Source: Fragilariopsis cylindrus CCMP1102
Lineage: Eukaryota; Bacillariophyta; Bacillariophyceae; Bacillariales; Bacillariaceae
Reading direction: 5' to 3'
DNA length: 45,577 nucleotides
Assembly (NCBI GenBank): GCA_900095095.1
Contig: FMBT01000239.1
Span: 1 to 45,577, forward strand
Shown here: positions 20,897 to 33,075 of the stretch, piece by piece
Position numbering within the stretch: position 1 is the stretch's first letter
Layout of the letters: each line of letters begins with the position of its first letter
Made by a program: the position numbers and the translations under genes
Notes under the pieces: model-generated
Told to the model about the DNA's origin: nothing
Database searches by the model: none
What the model saw: only the letters and a program-made list of their open reading frames with translations

Positions 20897-23800
20897 CTAA
20901 CGATTGGCATTTGATGGATTCCAGTTGAAACGTGACTCTTCAGGACCGTCCTGGGAGTTGGGTATGTCGTTCGAAAATATATTACCAATTGATGAAACGT
21001 TCGGCGCAGCGAGGCCCGAATCATTGACGCCACTTCCTTCGTTTTGACACCAACCTTCTGTCAACGCAGAGGAGCCCCATAGACCCGATGATTTTGTCCC
21101 ATCTGATTCATTAGACAGTGACAAGGAATTGAAACCAGTCACTAGGCTATTATTAGCGGCAACATTTGACGATTGAATGCCGCTATGACCCCCGAATAAA
21201 TTATCGATCATTAGTGAATCGTCATTCCTTTGTCCTGATGGAGTCGAACCTGAAAAGTTCGTTGCTGTATTAATTCCCAGTGTATTTGTGTTTTGAAGAT
21301 TTTGCCGAGAAGAAAGGTTAGAGTTGTAACCAAGCGGATTAGAAAAACCGGGACCAGTCTCGTTCATTTGTTGTTGCTGTTGTGATGAGAATCCCATTGA
21401 AGCTGGGTTGTAACCAGAAGATGATCGGGGCTGTAATCCAGAAGGTTGAGACGGTAACACAGAAGATGAATAAGGCGGATTGCCGGAATTCCACAATCTA
21501 CTACCATCGTCTCGAAATCCCGAAGTTCTCATTGGAGATGAGACGGTAGGTGCACCACCACCACCCGTATGGTGCATCAAGTCTCTCAATGGAGTTGTCG
21601 CTATCGCACGTGCGGCAGATAGCCCCTCATTGCCATATAAATTATAAGGTGCGTTGCCGTTTGGTGCAGAATGAATATTGGGAGGTTGTATATTATTTCG
21701 AATGTTTGGATTGTTAAATTGAGAACCTTGACCCATGGGCATTCTATGTGAGACCTGACTAGTGGGACCAAATGACTGCGAAATTTGTTGCTGACGATGG
21801 TTATGGTTGTTTTGAGGGTGTTGTTGTTCGTGCATCAAACCATTATTCATCTGAAGCGCTGGCTTCCCCTGAGAGTACATGAGCTGGTTTTGCTGTTGAT
21901 GGAGTTGCTGTTGAATCTGAGGATGTGATCCCGGGCCCTGGGGCATAACCATACGACCTACACCCTGCATCCCAATTTGTCCAGCATTGCCGGCATATAA
22001 TGCCTGAGGAGCCACTGCAACTCGAGGCCCTGATCCTCCTCCTCCTGATGATGATGGCCACAATCCTCTCGCCCCCGCAGCATCCGACATTGCCATTTCT
22101 GGCTGCAAAAACGGTCTCGGAACTGGTTGCGATGGGTTATTTCCACTGTTGTATTGTTCTGTGGCAGGAGGGAGTAATGGACCATTCTGAAGATGCGACG
22201 CGATGAATCCCTTCGATGATGAAGCCATGGAAGGTTCTGGAGTCGATGAAAGTGAAGACGATGCCGAAATAGCACTTTTCGCATCCCCTACCATTGGTGG
22301 CGGCGATTGTATCCGCTCACCATTCTCCTCTTGCCTTGGCATCATCTCTATTGTCGCGTCATGCTCCAAGACGGCTGAAGCTGCGAGAAGTTTCTGTTTG
22401 GTGGGGGTTGAGACTGGAACAGTTTCTTCAGAATGTTCGATATCAGATATCAAAATAGGTAGAACACCATATTCATCGTCGTCCATTTCTTCTGAAGATT
22501 GTAACTGAGCGTGGGGATAGCTCAGAACATCTTTGACCATTGTTACGGCCTTGTCGACATTTGCTTTGCTGCCCGAAATTCTTACTTGACGAGGAGTCAC
22601 AGTTTGATCGATGTCTACTCGTGCACCACTGTCATCTTGAATATGCTTGATAGTCCATCCCCGCTTTCCGATCAATAAAGGAACAAATCTAGCCTCGCAC
22701 GCAACTATCTCTGTGGTCCCGTCATTGGATTTATGTTTAGGATTTACTATCAGTGAAGAAGTTTCTGCCAGATTTACCACATCGACACCGATATCGTTCA
22801 CTGTCATCTCCACCACTTTTTCATTATTTACCGATTCGATTGCAGGCTCAGATGTTATTTGGGCTTTGGCGTCCTCCTTAACACGACTTGACGTAGACGC
22901 AGAAATTATCGCAGGTGGTTTAGGTACTGTTCCTGCGACACGGACGTCCACTCCAACGTTGCTTTCTAAAGCCTTGCCCCATGCCGATTTAACTTCCGTA
23001 GTACCAGACACCCCAGCCGAAACTGTAGGACGATCCAATGCAGACGATGTCACTAAACCTGTTGTCTTGCTTGAATTATCAACTGGTTTAGAGGATAATG
23101 ACATGCTGGCCATCGCAGTTGTAGCTGTGGCTGCCGGTGCAGCAGTCGAACCTTGGGGTGGAGGCGCGTTGGTTATTACATCCTTAACGAGGAGCACCGC
23201 TTGATCCACCTGTTTGGGATCTCCACTAATGTATACATTTCTAGTTTCTTGGCCCTTGAACTTCTCTTGATCGATCCAGATCTTGGCTCCACTCTCTTCC
23301 ATTAGGTCACGGATCCGTTGTCCATTTTTCCCGATCATCCATCCAACAAGTCTAGAGACAATCTCTACAACAGCCTCGTTGCGGTTGTCATCGTCATCAC
23401 TTTTTTGAAGAGATGATTTTGGATTAGATTTACCGGGACTACTCGCAGCCTTTGAAGAAGTTCTCTTGGATATCGCTTTCGCCTCCATTGCAAGCGCCGG
23501 GTTCTTGCCTGACGTAGAAGAGGATCGATTCGCCGATACAGCTGCCTTCTTTTCGTTCGCTTTATTTCGTACTTCTACTTCGAATTCTGGTGGAGCAGGC
23601 GGAGGAGGATTTAATTCTAACTTTAATCGTTTTAGAGCTTTTTTGGCATTCTTCCGGAGAGCGGCTCTTCCCGGAACACCCTTGAGACGAAATAGAATTT
23701 CCTCTATCCCTTCTAAATTGAAATTCTTCACACATTCGACTAATTCTTTTTCGATAGGGTCAATTTTTCCCTCTTTGTCCTTCTGTACTTCATCATCAAC

Positions 23801-26000
23801 TCCTCTTCTGATGTTTGTGTATTCGTTTGAATCTGCTTCGGATACAAGATCTGCATCCATGTCTACTTCATCATCAGAGTCCAACGATGCCGTGTCGCTA
23901 TAACCTTTTTGCGTTTTCGTTCGATGTCGTGTTTGTAGTGCATCGTCATTATCATCATCGTCGTCGTCGTCATCATTTTGGTGCTTGCTAGCAGTCTTCC
24001 GTTCCTTCTTTTTTTTCTTCTTTGATTTCTTTTTTTCTTTAATTTCTTCTTCTTCTTCTAATTCAGCCAACAATGCATCGGCCGCCGCGTCTGCTTTTTT
24101 TGTTCTGCCAGGTAATTTTGTTCTAAATCTTGACAAAATTTGTGTGGTAATACTCCCGCGGCGGCTCCCATCATCATTGACATGGTCGGGTCGCTGCTAC
24201 CATCCTCATCGTCGTGATCTCCCACCATATCTTGAAGCGTAGTTGGTTTGTTCCGTCGAGATCTCCCACCGTGCCCAGCTTTGTTCTTGCTGCTGCTGCT
24301 GCTACTATTACCGTGGGGGTTGCTATTGCTTCTATTCATGTTGCTGCTCATCCCGCCACTTCCTCCAATCGCTTTGCTGTTGCTTGATATATTATTATTA
24401 TTATGATTGGAACTGGACGAATTGTTTGGGTCACCGCCGCCATTGCTATTGCTGCTACTTTTGAAGGCCTTGTAGATGCTCTTAAGACGCAAATGAACTA
24501 GTTGTTCCATACGCTTGGAGGGTCGATGACCGCACCGTACACAAGGATCCTTGCTCCCGCTGGCCAAACACACCAAACAGTACGAAAGTCGACAGGTGTC
24601 GCAATCGACTGCAAACTTGGCGTCGCGACTGCACAACACAATACCACAACTATTCCGGGCGATTGAGTGGTCGTTGTTAGTAAGTATAACAAAAGGTAAA
24701 CCATGGTGTGTGAGAAAGAAAGGGTGCTAAAAGAAGGAAAGAAATTACACGAACGAAAAAGTAACAAAATCGGTTTTTTCCTTCCGTTGTTTTGCTTCAA
24801 TGATGATCAATGAACCGTGTCATCATAACTTTGATAACAAATAAAAAGATTGATTGAATAGACGAAGGAAAAAAAAACTTACCGTCCGCATGCTGTGGCA
24901 CATTCTTCACATAGTCCACCACCGCAAAATTTGCAACTTAACAATGTCGAACATGATCCACAAACGACCTCACCACAATCATCACATTGGTCCATTTCAT
25001 CACATCCACGACAATAAAATGCATCACATCTATCACACACCCGTATCTCATGATTCGCTTGGAATTCATGACACCAATGGCAGCCATTACAAATATATCT
25101 TCTACAATCATCACACCGGACCTGGATGTTCCCAGCACAACCACTATGGTTATTAGGATCATCATCATCATCATCATCACCGTCGTCGTCATCATTTTCA
25201 GAATTACCATGATTATTTTTATTACTGTTACTATTATTGTCGCCATCGTCATCGATGACACGGATCCGTGGCATGTTTTTAACTCGTTGATGACAGTGCA
25301 AACATCCATCATCATCCTCATCGTCGTCATCATCATCTTCTTCGTCATCTTCTTCGTCGTCGTCATCGTCATCATCATGATGATATACAGCTCTTCCTTG
25401 TCTTCGTTGCAGCTGATGCTGATGGAGCTGTTCCTGTTTGCTGTCTTCAGTAACTAGCTTACAGTAAGGTTGTGCATGAGGTACCTGTTTTGTTGTAGTA
25501 ACGACAACTGATGTAGACGATGATGAGCTAGCAGTGCTCTTTGTCTTTCTCGTTGTTGTTGTTGATGATGCAGCTGAACTATGTGTTTTCATATTATTCG
25601 CATTTCCAATACTAGTCGCAAAGGGTGGTAAAAGAGAAAACTTCTTTCTTTTCTTCCCCGTCTCGTAAGTATCAGCCGCCGCCGCCGCACTTGTCGATAG
25701 GTTTTGTCGATGATCATCATCGTCATAATCATATTCATAATCACCAACTCCGACACCCTTCGCAGTAGAGGTCGTATTTTTATTATTATAATTATTATTA
25801 TCATCATCATTTTGTTCGTTATTGTTATTGTTATTTGTGTTCGTGTTACTACTATTAGTATTACTACTGTTACTCATACATGCCGCTATATGATCTTGTT
25901 CTTCCCTTCGTCTTTTTTCAGCTGCTTGGATGGCAGCCGAACGGGCTGCAGTAGCCGAAGTTTTACCGGAAGGACCACCACGACGTCGTGACGGTGCCAT
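20897..26000 (-). CDS. Cys-rich zinc-binding plus double KH-domain RNA-binding protein (one gene split by a frame change)
   Basis: Exon 1 (24883-26000) starts MAPSRRRGGPSGK and carries Cys-pair clusters over residues 233-370 (CLHCHQ, CDDCRRYICNGCHWC, CDRCDAFYCRGC, CGEVVCGSC, CKFCGGGLCEEC). A 233-nt intron (24650-24882; GTAAGT, branch-like TTACTAAC, AATAG) leads to exon 2 (24649 down), which continues them (CGIVLCSRDAK, CDTCRLSYC, CVRCGHRPSKR). That frame stops at 24058. The -1 frame, entered at A7 24095-24101, reads KADAAADALLAELEEEEE, Lys/Asp-rich tracts, and two KH domains with GWMIGKNGQRIRDLMEESGA and LIGKRGWTIKHIQDDSGA, then a long Gln/Asn/Ser/Pro tail ending at 20897. The KH frame has no ATG between its upstream stop (24197) and codon 23860, so it is very unlikely to be a separate gene. 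Total is about 1,620 residues. It probably binds RNA. Confidence 0.78.
24094..24100 (-). promoter_or_regulatory. A-AAA-AAG heptamer at the zinc/KH frame junction
   Basis: Read on the minus strand, the upstream frame is CAA AAA AAG, so the heptamer A-AAA-AAG is exactly in phase for a -1 slip, and the next -1 codon (GCA) starts the KH frame. Nine bases downstream, CGGCCGA and TTGGCTG can pair around a 7-nt loop. This is the form of a programmed frameshift site. A single missing A in the run would look the same. Confidence 0.35.
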
Positions 26001-27195
26001 TTTTATTATTGTTATTATGTGTTCTTATGTTATGCGTACGAGTATTATTTAGTATACGTGTTGTATCGGTGCTACTCTTCTCGTCTCGTCTCAGCTCGGC
26101 GAGTTGATTCCCCTTAATCTCGACTACTATGTTCTTCTATCTTTCTGTTGGGGGTCAGATGCAACTTCCGACATCTACTATTTCTATGAATATAATTAAT
26201 GGTAGCCTTTTACGAATAGACTAGACCTTAACTCGCTGTAATGTGCTATGTGTTGTTGTGTGTTGTTATTGTTTGTGTTGTTAACGCTAAGTTAATGTCG
26301 TCGACAAGCACATAATATTATTATGATGTACAGTAAACTCTACACAGTACGTGTACACGCGCTTCAGGCACATCTACAGTGCCACCACTACGGTACCCGT
26401 TGCTTAAAAGACAGTATGTTTAGCAGTGAGGAAATTTTACCTTTCTGACCACTGCGTGGCGTCAGCTAGAGTTCATACTAGTACGCTGTATGTACGGCGT
26501 ACGCTCCTTATCGAGAAAATATATATGAATAAAACATACTTTCACATTGCCTCCAATTGTTAATTGAACTAAGTAGAAATGAGGAACCTATAGTAATCTA
26601 AATATTACTGTTTACTGTTTTTTCTTAGTTTTCATATTAAAAATAAACGACATCGCTTATAATAAATTATGGCATAAATCTTAATCAACTAAGCGATTTT
26701 TCATAAATGGTTAACGAGTCGGTCAAGGCGACATTTTTTTTCTATCATACTCGGCATTACAAACTATCCCTCCGACCTCCAAACTCAAATAAACGACAAG
26801 CAAGAGCGAAAGAAACCAAGGGCCAAAGAAGCAAGAAAATTAATTATTGAGCAACTCACTCGATCATCATATACAGCGCAGCGGAGTCTCGTTTAACCAC
26901 TGTCCGTTTTTCTATCGTTATCACGACGGGTATATTATCTTTTCGAAATAATAAGAAACTGAAGTTGGAAAACATACCTAGTCAAGTGTGAAAAAGTCTC
27001 ACTATTGGATTTAGATTGAATGAATGAATTGAAATTAAATTGAATCGATTTTACTTAACTTAGTGGAGTCAGTCAGCATTGGAAGAATAGCAAATCTCTA
27101 CATAACATATGTTCGTTTATGCATTCATAAATACATCGTAGTACATCACAATATATATAATAATCGAATTTTGAGTAGACAGTAAAAAAATTATC
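26001..27195. other. Divergent intergenic region, about 1.2 kb
   Basis: It separates the start codons of the zinc/KH gene (-) and the PrsW-like gene (+). I see short palindromic-looking words (CTCGTCTCGTCTCAGCTCGGCGAG near 26085, GTACAGTA and CAGTACGTG near 26328-26352) but no coding region. It presumably contains two promoters. Confidence 0.45.
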
Positions 27196-30100
27196 ATGCC
27201 TCGACGGTCTAACAGCGGAAGTGGAAGTGGAGATAGCAGGAATGGCAATGCAGGAGGAGGACGAAGCAAACGATGGAGGTCTCGATCTCGTAGTCAGGGT
27301 CGACTCGGTAGTAATGGTGGTGGTGGTGGTGGTGGTGGTGGCGATCAATCACATGACGGTACCAATAACGACTCATCGGTAGGGTATGCCTCTACTGCTA
27401 CTGGTGGAGCATCATCTACGGTCACGGGTGCAGATAATAATAGTAATAATAACAATGGTAATAATGGACTTTTGCTATACGTCCCCTCCTCCTGTTCGTA
27501 AATCTGGTCTTACCGGGAATATTTCTAGTCTCTTCCGGACCGCCTTCAATCGCGGAAGTAGTGGGTGGAAGTGGAAGTGCCAACGATCAACAACAAACTA
27601 ATGCATTGGATCAAGAATCTCAAGGCTACACACCGCCGTTGGGATCTGTGATGTCACCGGAACGTAACGTTGCATATAATGCTGCTGCTTATAAAAGGAA
27701 TAATAGTGGTACGCAATGGCTCGATTCCACTAATAATAATGATAATAATAATACGTCCAAACAAAAACGAAAAGGTTCACGCTTCGGATTCGGTGGCGGT
27801 AGTAACAATGACAATAACAAGATTAACAACAATCTAAGCGTCAACAGTGAAAGCACGGGTCGTGCACCCAGTATTAGTAGAAGTCATTCTCGGTTGTTCT
27901 ATTCGAACGCTGATGACGATTCTGATTCAGACAATTCGTTCGACGAACGTAGTCGATCCAGTCATCAAAGTGGTTCTAGGGCGACAACCCCAAACACATT
28001 CGCAACTGGCGATTACACCCAAAGTAACGAAACCAATTCATATAAATACGACGACGAAACTGCTACAAGTTACATAACTGATGGAACTGGTACATTGTCA
28101 AAATCTCAATCATCTCGTGGTCAAAATCGTAAATCATCATCATCAAAAACAAATAAAAAGGGCCAACGTCGACGGCATCCGAATGGAGAGGAGTACGATG
28201 ATGACGATGATGATGACAGTGTTCCCAGCACAACAATTTTAAGATATCGAGGTTTTTCTACCAGTATTCAGTCCCTTTTTCTCGATGAAGCATTGGTTTG
28301 TGCCAGTATGGGATGCTTTGGACTTATCCTATCAAATCGTACCGAATTCCTTCTGCAGTTAAGAAATGACCGTCGGGGTGTACAATGGGGACGTAGTTCA
28401 AGTCGAAGAACTTTACCCAGCCGGATTGTTGCATACGCTCTTCTTTTGACATTGCTTTTGATCGGTATAACATTTGTGGTCTGGGGATTCGGTAGTAACT
28501 CTGACAATAAAAATTCCTACGCTTTCAATAACGGTAGTTACAACAAGGGTGGCAGTTCAAGTAGTGGTAGTGGTAGTAGTAGTAGTAGCTACAACGACGA
28601 TATGGCCAACCAAAACGACGATGGTGGCGGCAACAACAACGATGATAATAATGGAAATGATGACAACGCGAACAACAACAATAATGATGATGGTGGTAAC
28701 GCTGATGATGGAGGAAACAATAATTACTACTACAACAATGACGACGGAGGAAACAATCAAGCTGTAGACGATGACGACGCAAACGCTGCTGCCAATGATG
28801 ACGGAAATTATAATGTAACAACGATGATGAAGGGAATAACGACGACTACGATGGCAACGACGATGCCAATGGAGGACGACAACTCGACCGTCAAGCGACA
28901 CGACGTCGACGACAGAGCTCTGCGAGAATTGATGATGCGAAAGAAAACACAAGCACCTCATCTGCGTTTCCGCAACAACGACAACAACATAGAATGAATG
29001 GAATTTTTAAGATTCGCAACATGAAAGATGCAATTTGGGAGCCGGCCATCGATTTCCTAAGCGATGAATGGTATCGTCCATACGAAGAAAAACATTCGGC
29101 GAGACGAATGAAGTACCAAAAACAGCATAAATACAGCCATCGCACCCGTATACGTGAACTTGAGAATACGGACGACAACTACGCTGATAACGGGGATGCA
29201 TCTTCTTTGTCATCGGGGTCAACGCGAGACTTGGCTTCTGACCTAAGAATGTCTTTGATCGTTGCATTTTTGGTCGTATTGGGTATCCTCGGTCGTCGCC
29301 GTCGAATGAGGACAAGATATTATCTGGTTCGAGCAAGAGCTCAAGAAGATCACCTTTTCTACGCCTCGTCCGGCACAGGCATAAAGCGTGTTGGCTTTCA
29401 AGATTCTCGCGAAGATCAGTACGAGGGCGCATGCAGCCATACACTATGCGGATGTTACCCCATTGATCCACCGCGAGAGGGAGACGAGATCGAAGATGAA
29501 GTCCAAGTCAACGATGAGGGCGTCAGTCAACGAAAGAAAAAGCCTCACAATGAAGATTGTATCAGTCGAGGATTCAATTGCCTTATGGGGTTATGTTGTG
29601 GTTTCATTTGCAAATGCTGGTTCCAATGCTTGAGTATTTGCTCCTTGGCACAGGAAGCTAGAGAAATACGTCTTTTAGTTCCAACACGATTTCAACGAGT
29701 CGATTATATCACTCATCAACCCTTCCACGAATATCAAAAGGAAGTGAGCGATCTTCGACGAGGATGGATGGGAAAGACGCGCAAGAAGTCAGGGATTATG
29801 CCTCATTTTAACGCATTAAGTCGACTCTCGCGGTATATCTTGATCCTTTCTCTTTCATTGACAATCGTTATCGCTGCGACTCTATTCTTCAATCCACGAG
29901 CTTCTTTCTCTTGGCCTGATGTAATTATCCTGTCTGCCACGTTCCTCCAGTCCTTCTTGGTCATCTGGGTAGTTCACTGGATTTTTCACAAGAGCGATCT
30001 AAGCCTAGATGCCGTTATCAAGTTCTTTGCAGCAGGATTTGTCATAGCCGTTCCTTCTGCATTTTTCTTTGAGGGCGTATTGGTCAACTTTACTCTTTCC

Positions 30101-31135
30101 TCTGCCTATATGGTATACGGTTTAGGAGATTTTATGGGAGGAGAAGGCTTTGCAGAGTGGATCACCCAGCACTACCGACTACTTTGGATCGTTGTAGAGA
30201 TATTCAACGCTTATGTTGTTGCTGCTGTTACTGAAGAGTTATGCAAGTATTATACCTTTCGATGTATGGAACACCCTGACCTGCTATTTTTGACAGGATT
30301 GGTTTCAACCACCCAAGATGAACGTGCCATGGAGGGCGGTGTAGTCAAGTATCCTTTCAGCTCTCACCAAGTCCAACAGACCAATATGAAAAATCCATAT
30401 GATGATGACGCATCAGCCTACTCAAGAAGTTCAAGAAACTCCCATCGCAGTAAGGGGAAAAATGCCGATCTAGATTCGGAGGAAGAATTTGACGAAGATG
30501 AACAAGATGTAAGAACGTATAGGCAAAAGGCAGCCGCCGTCACGACGTCTATGATATGTGTTGCAGTCGGTCTAGCTTGTGCGGAAAATTTTCTATATGT
30601 CTTCTTGCTGGGCGGTACTGGAGATATGGAAGACGGTGCTTCGGCGATGGATGGATATCTCCAGGAATGGATAGTCTTATTCTTTCGGTCCGTTTTTCCT
30701 GTACATGCCCTCGCAGCCGCCATGCAGAGTGTTAACATGATTCGAAAATTCGTCGAGACAGAAGATATCAACGGACATCGAATTGGTGTGGGTCGAATCA
30801 TCCTCCCTGCTGTTATTATGCACGGAAGTTTTGATGCTGTTCTACTTGGTATAAACTTCTTTATAGAAACCTCATGGGACGATTACATGAATGAAAATGA
30901 TGGTGAGGTCGCTGAGGGAGACTCATCTCCATACAATCCAGTTCTAGTTAATATCATAGCCTGGTTGAGTATCGTTTTGGTTATGTTAGTTGGGTTTCTA
31001 TGGTACTACAATGAGAATCGGAGTCAAAGATTGCGATTAATTGAGCTAGAAGAACGGGAAAAAGCAAACCAGGCAGGATCTTCAGGGTATAAAAGCCCTA
31101 AAGCACCCCATGTTTCTGACGTCGAACTTGTTTGA
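27196..31135 (+). CDS. PrsW-family (putative intramembrane protease) multi-pass membrane protein with long disordered N-terminus
   Basis: The C-terminal part has the PrsW/CPBP-type motifs in membrane helices: AAVTEELCKYYTF (EExxK), ACAENFLYVFLLGG, FPVHALAAAMQSVNM and IMHGSFDAVLLGINF. Bacterial PrsW is a site-1 protease, and peptidase activity here is inference. Upstream come a hydrophobic segment (IVAYALLLTLLLIGITFVVW), Asn/Asp/Gly/Ser low complexity, and a second helix SLIVAFLVVLGILG before a Cys-rich loop. The reading changes frame twice. First, a GT-AG intron of 71 nt (27458-27528) joins the start exon to frame SSGPPSIAEVVGGSGS. Second, near 28815 the frame shifts before KENTSTSSAFPQQ..MNGIFKIRNMK. 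A 101-nt GT-AG intron (28815-28915) would repair that, but its sequence looks coding, so one missing base is as likely. The first open frame also meets ATG 28994 at an ATGA overlap. Membrane location is clear; the exact exon model is not. Confidence 0.7.
27315..27340. repeat. (GGT)n repeat coding poly-Gly
   Basis: A trinucleotide run in the first exon of the PrsW-like gene gives a glycine tract. Confidence 0.85.
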
Positions 31136-31369
31136 AATAGCTAGCTGAAAAAATCTTATTAAGCCATTGCACATTGAGAAATCATTTTTTTAGATACTAA
31201 GGTTTATTATAAAGTACAGTATTACGTAAGTGATATTTAGCTAAATTAGAAGATAATTTGTGCGTATCTGTGAGAAATCAAAATAGATTTGCCCCTAGCT
31301 GTCTTGGGATTTTTTTATTTTATTTTAGATAAGTTCATTTGCATACATCAATTATTGTCGGGGAATTAT

Positions 31370-32272
31370 TTATTCTTTGGACACTGGTGGATCAGAAACA
31401 AATCTTGAGGTAAAATCACCATCAAAATCTAATCGGCATGAATCTTTCTTACCAAATACGAATCGGTTACCAGAAACAACTTTATATACTGTTTCTCGTA
31501 AAAATGAAGGTGTGTTCTGTCCTATCTTTCCCACGACCTGTAACTTCGGTAGATCGAGTTCTGCCAATATATTAGATACAGCCTCAGAAGAATAGTATGC
31601 TGTTGTAGGTGTTACCAAAACGATATCGGCGGTTGTTATTGGATCCTGTCCCTCTCGAAGGAGAAGACTTTTTGCGACATTGGATTGTAATGATGCGAAA
31701 CGGAATTTTCCCGTTTCGTCATGATCGATTACGAAATTAGCAGCATCATTACAAAGATTACAAACACCATCAAATAAAACGATCGGTTTCGAATGTGGAT
31801 GTATTTTTTGTTGGTCTTTACTATTATTCTTGTTATCATCCTCGTTGTCGTTGTCGTCATCAGCCTCACTACTACTTGTAGTGTCAATGGAAGTATCGAA
31901 TACGTAACTAGAAATAGATTTCCAATAATTGTTGTTGTCGTTATCATCGGTTGCTGACGACGAATCACCATCCTTTTCGTAAATATCTGTTTGGGAAAGA
32001 TGAAGCATATTATCCAATACTACTTTCGTTGTTGCATGAGCTGTTGTTGTGATTCTTGTAGAAGGAACCGTAAAAGATTCCACTACTGATATACCTTGTG
32101 TCATCAAACACAGGGATACTACTAGTACTGTTACGGAAAATAAGTTTAGTAGCAGTATTCCTCGATGATACTTCTTCGTATGAGTAAACGCGGATGTCGT
32201 TGTTGTCGATTTCATCATTGTTTCGCTATTATCGACTTCCAACGTAGCTGCTTCTCTTTTTGAATGAATCAT
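31370..32272 (-). CDS. DCC-family (DUF393) thiol-disulfide oxidoreductase-like protein, plastid-type leader
   Basis: A protein of 300 residues in one exon. The C-terminal half (about 165-295) is a DCC domain with the signature VLFDGVCNLCN (CxxC; the motif gives the family its name), then DHDETGKFRFASLQS, ITTADIVLVTPTTAYYSSEA and VYKVVSGNRFVFGKK. The family is thioredoxin-like, but its substrates are mostly unknown. Near residues 50-75 a hydrophobic segment (GILLLNLFSVTVLVVSLCL) ends at VES-FTVPS, which resembles the Phe-containing cleavage site of diatom plastid leaders, so plastid or endomembrane delivery is inferred. An acidic, Asn/Asp-rich insert precedes the domain. ATG 32272 is the first ATG. 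A later Met-Met at about residue 34 would give a shorter, more usual signal peptide. The gene is head to head with the desaturase. Confidence 0.8.
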   Translation of the reverse strand: MIHSKREAATLEVDNSETMMKSTTTTSAFTHTKKYHRGILLLNLFSVTVLVVSLCLMTQGISVVESFTVPSTRITTTAHATTKVVLDNMLHLSQTDIYEKDGDSSSATDDNDNNNYWKSISSYVFDTSIDTTSSSEADDDNDNEDDNKNNSKDQQKIHPHSKPIVLFDGVCNLCNDAANFVIDHDETGKFRFASLQSNVAKSLLLREGQDPITTADIVLVTPTTAYYSSEAVSNILAELDLPKLQVVGKIGQNTPSFLRETVYKVVSGNRFVFGKKDSCRLDFDGDFTSRFVSDPPVSKE

Positions 32273-33075
32273 TTTTTTCAAATTTAAATAATCATTGGTC
32301 GTTCGTATTGACAACTTGATATGAATATTATTTTATGTGTATATATAAGTAAATCAATTATACTTGTGTATGAATGAAGTATGAAGTCGATAGGACAGAG
32401 GAAAGGGGAAGGTACGCACAGTATGAGACGATGTGAAGTTATCGCCGCTTGGCTTTGCCTACATTATTTATGTGGTGCCGATCATCATACAGTACACCCC
32501 GGTCTAATTATTCATTCATTTATTTATTGTTGTGTGTAAAGCATGTTCTTCTTGTATGTGTGGCGAAATTATGTGGTAACGTTACTGTGTATTGGAAACC
32601 TTCACTCCAATTGTGTCGATTACTAATACTGTAGGGTTAGGGAGTTCAGTCCTGAACGGACGACGGACAGATTTAATGGTAAACCCCCTTTTTATTCATT
32701 ATTAGGGGTCATAAATTATTTGGTACCTCTGTTTTTATGCGCATTATTTACCGGAACGTCTGATTTACGTAATACCACGTCATGAAAGTCTTGCACAATA
32801 ATTCTAAATCAATAACGATATCCGAAAGCATGTCTTTTTCAAGCAAAACCTGGAACCCATCGGCATGCTGACCACGTCGGTTTCTTCGTACAGTAAAGAA
32901 AGCGAAAACGTCGATGTTCTTTGAACCAACAACAACTTCTTTTTTTTCTGAAAATCTGCCGATGTACGAAAGGATTGATTATTTCTTTTAGACACAATTA
33001 TAGCAAGGTCCTAATATTTGATCCGATACATACAAGCAAATAGGTACAATTAATTTCTGTACAAGTGTGGTGAAG
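32273..33075. other. Divergent intergenic region (DCC gene / desaturase gene)
   Basis: About 800 bp lie between two head-to-head start codons. I see no coding sequence I can support. The short frames at 32449 and 32804 lack any family features. It presumably contains the promoters of both genes. Confidence 0.45.

Noticed and set aside
23860..24136. KH-domain ORF as a separate gene starting near 24136
   Set aside because: The codon at 24136 is TTG, not ATG. The first ATG in that frame (23860) would lose the N-terminal tract, and the upstream sequence joins naturally to the zinc-binding gene.
24854..25457. His- and Ile/Thr-rich plus-strand ORFs opposite the zinc-binding gene
   Set aside because: They are antisense shadows of Asp, Asn and Cys codon runs in the real minus-strand gene.
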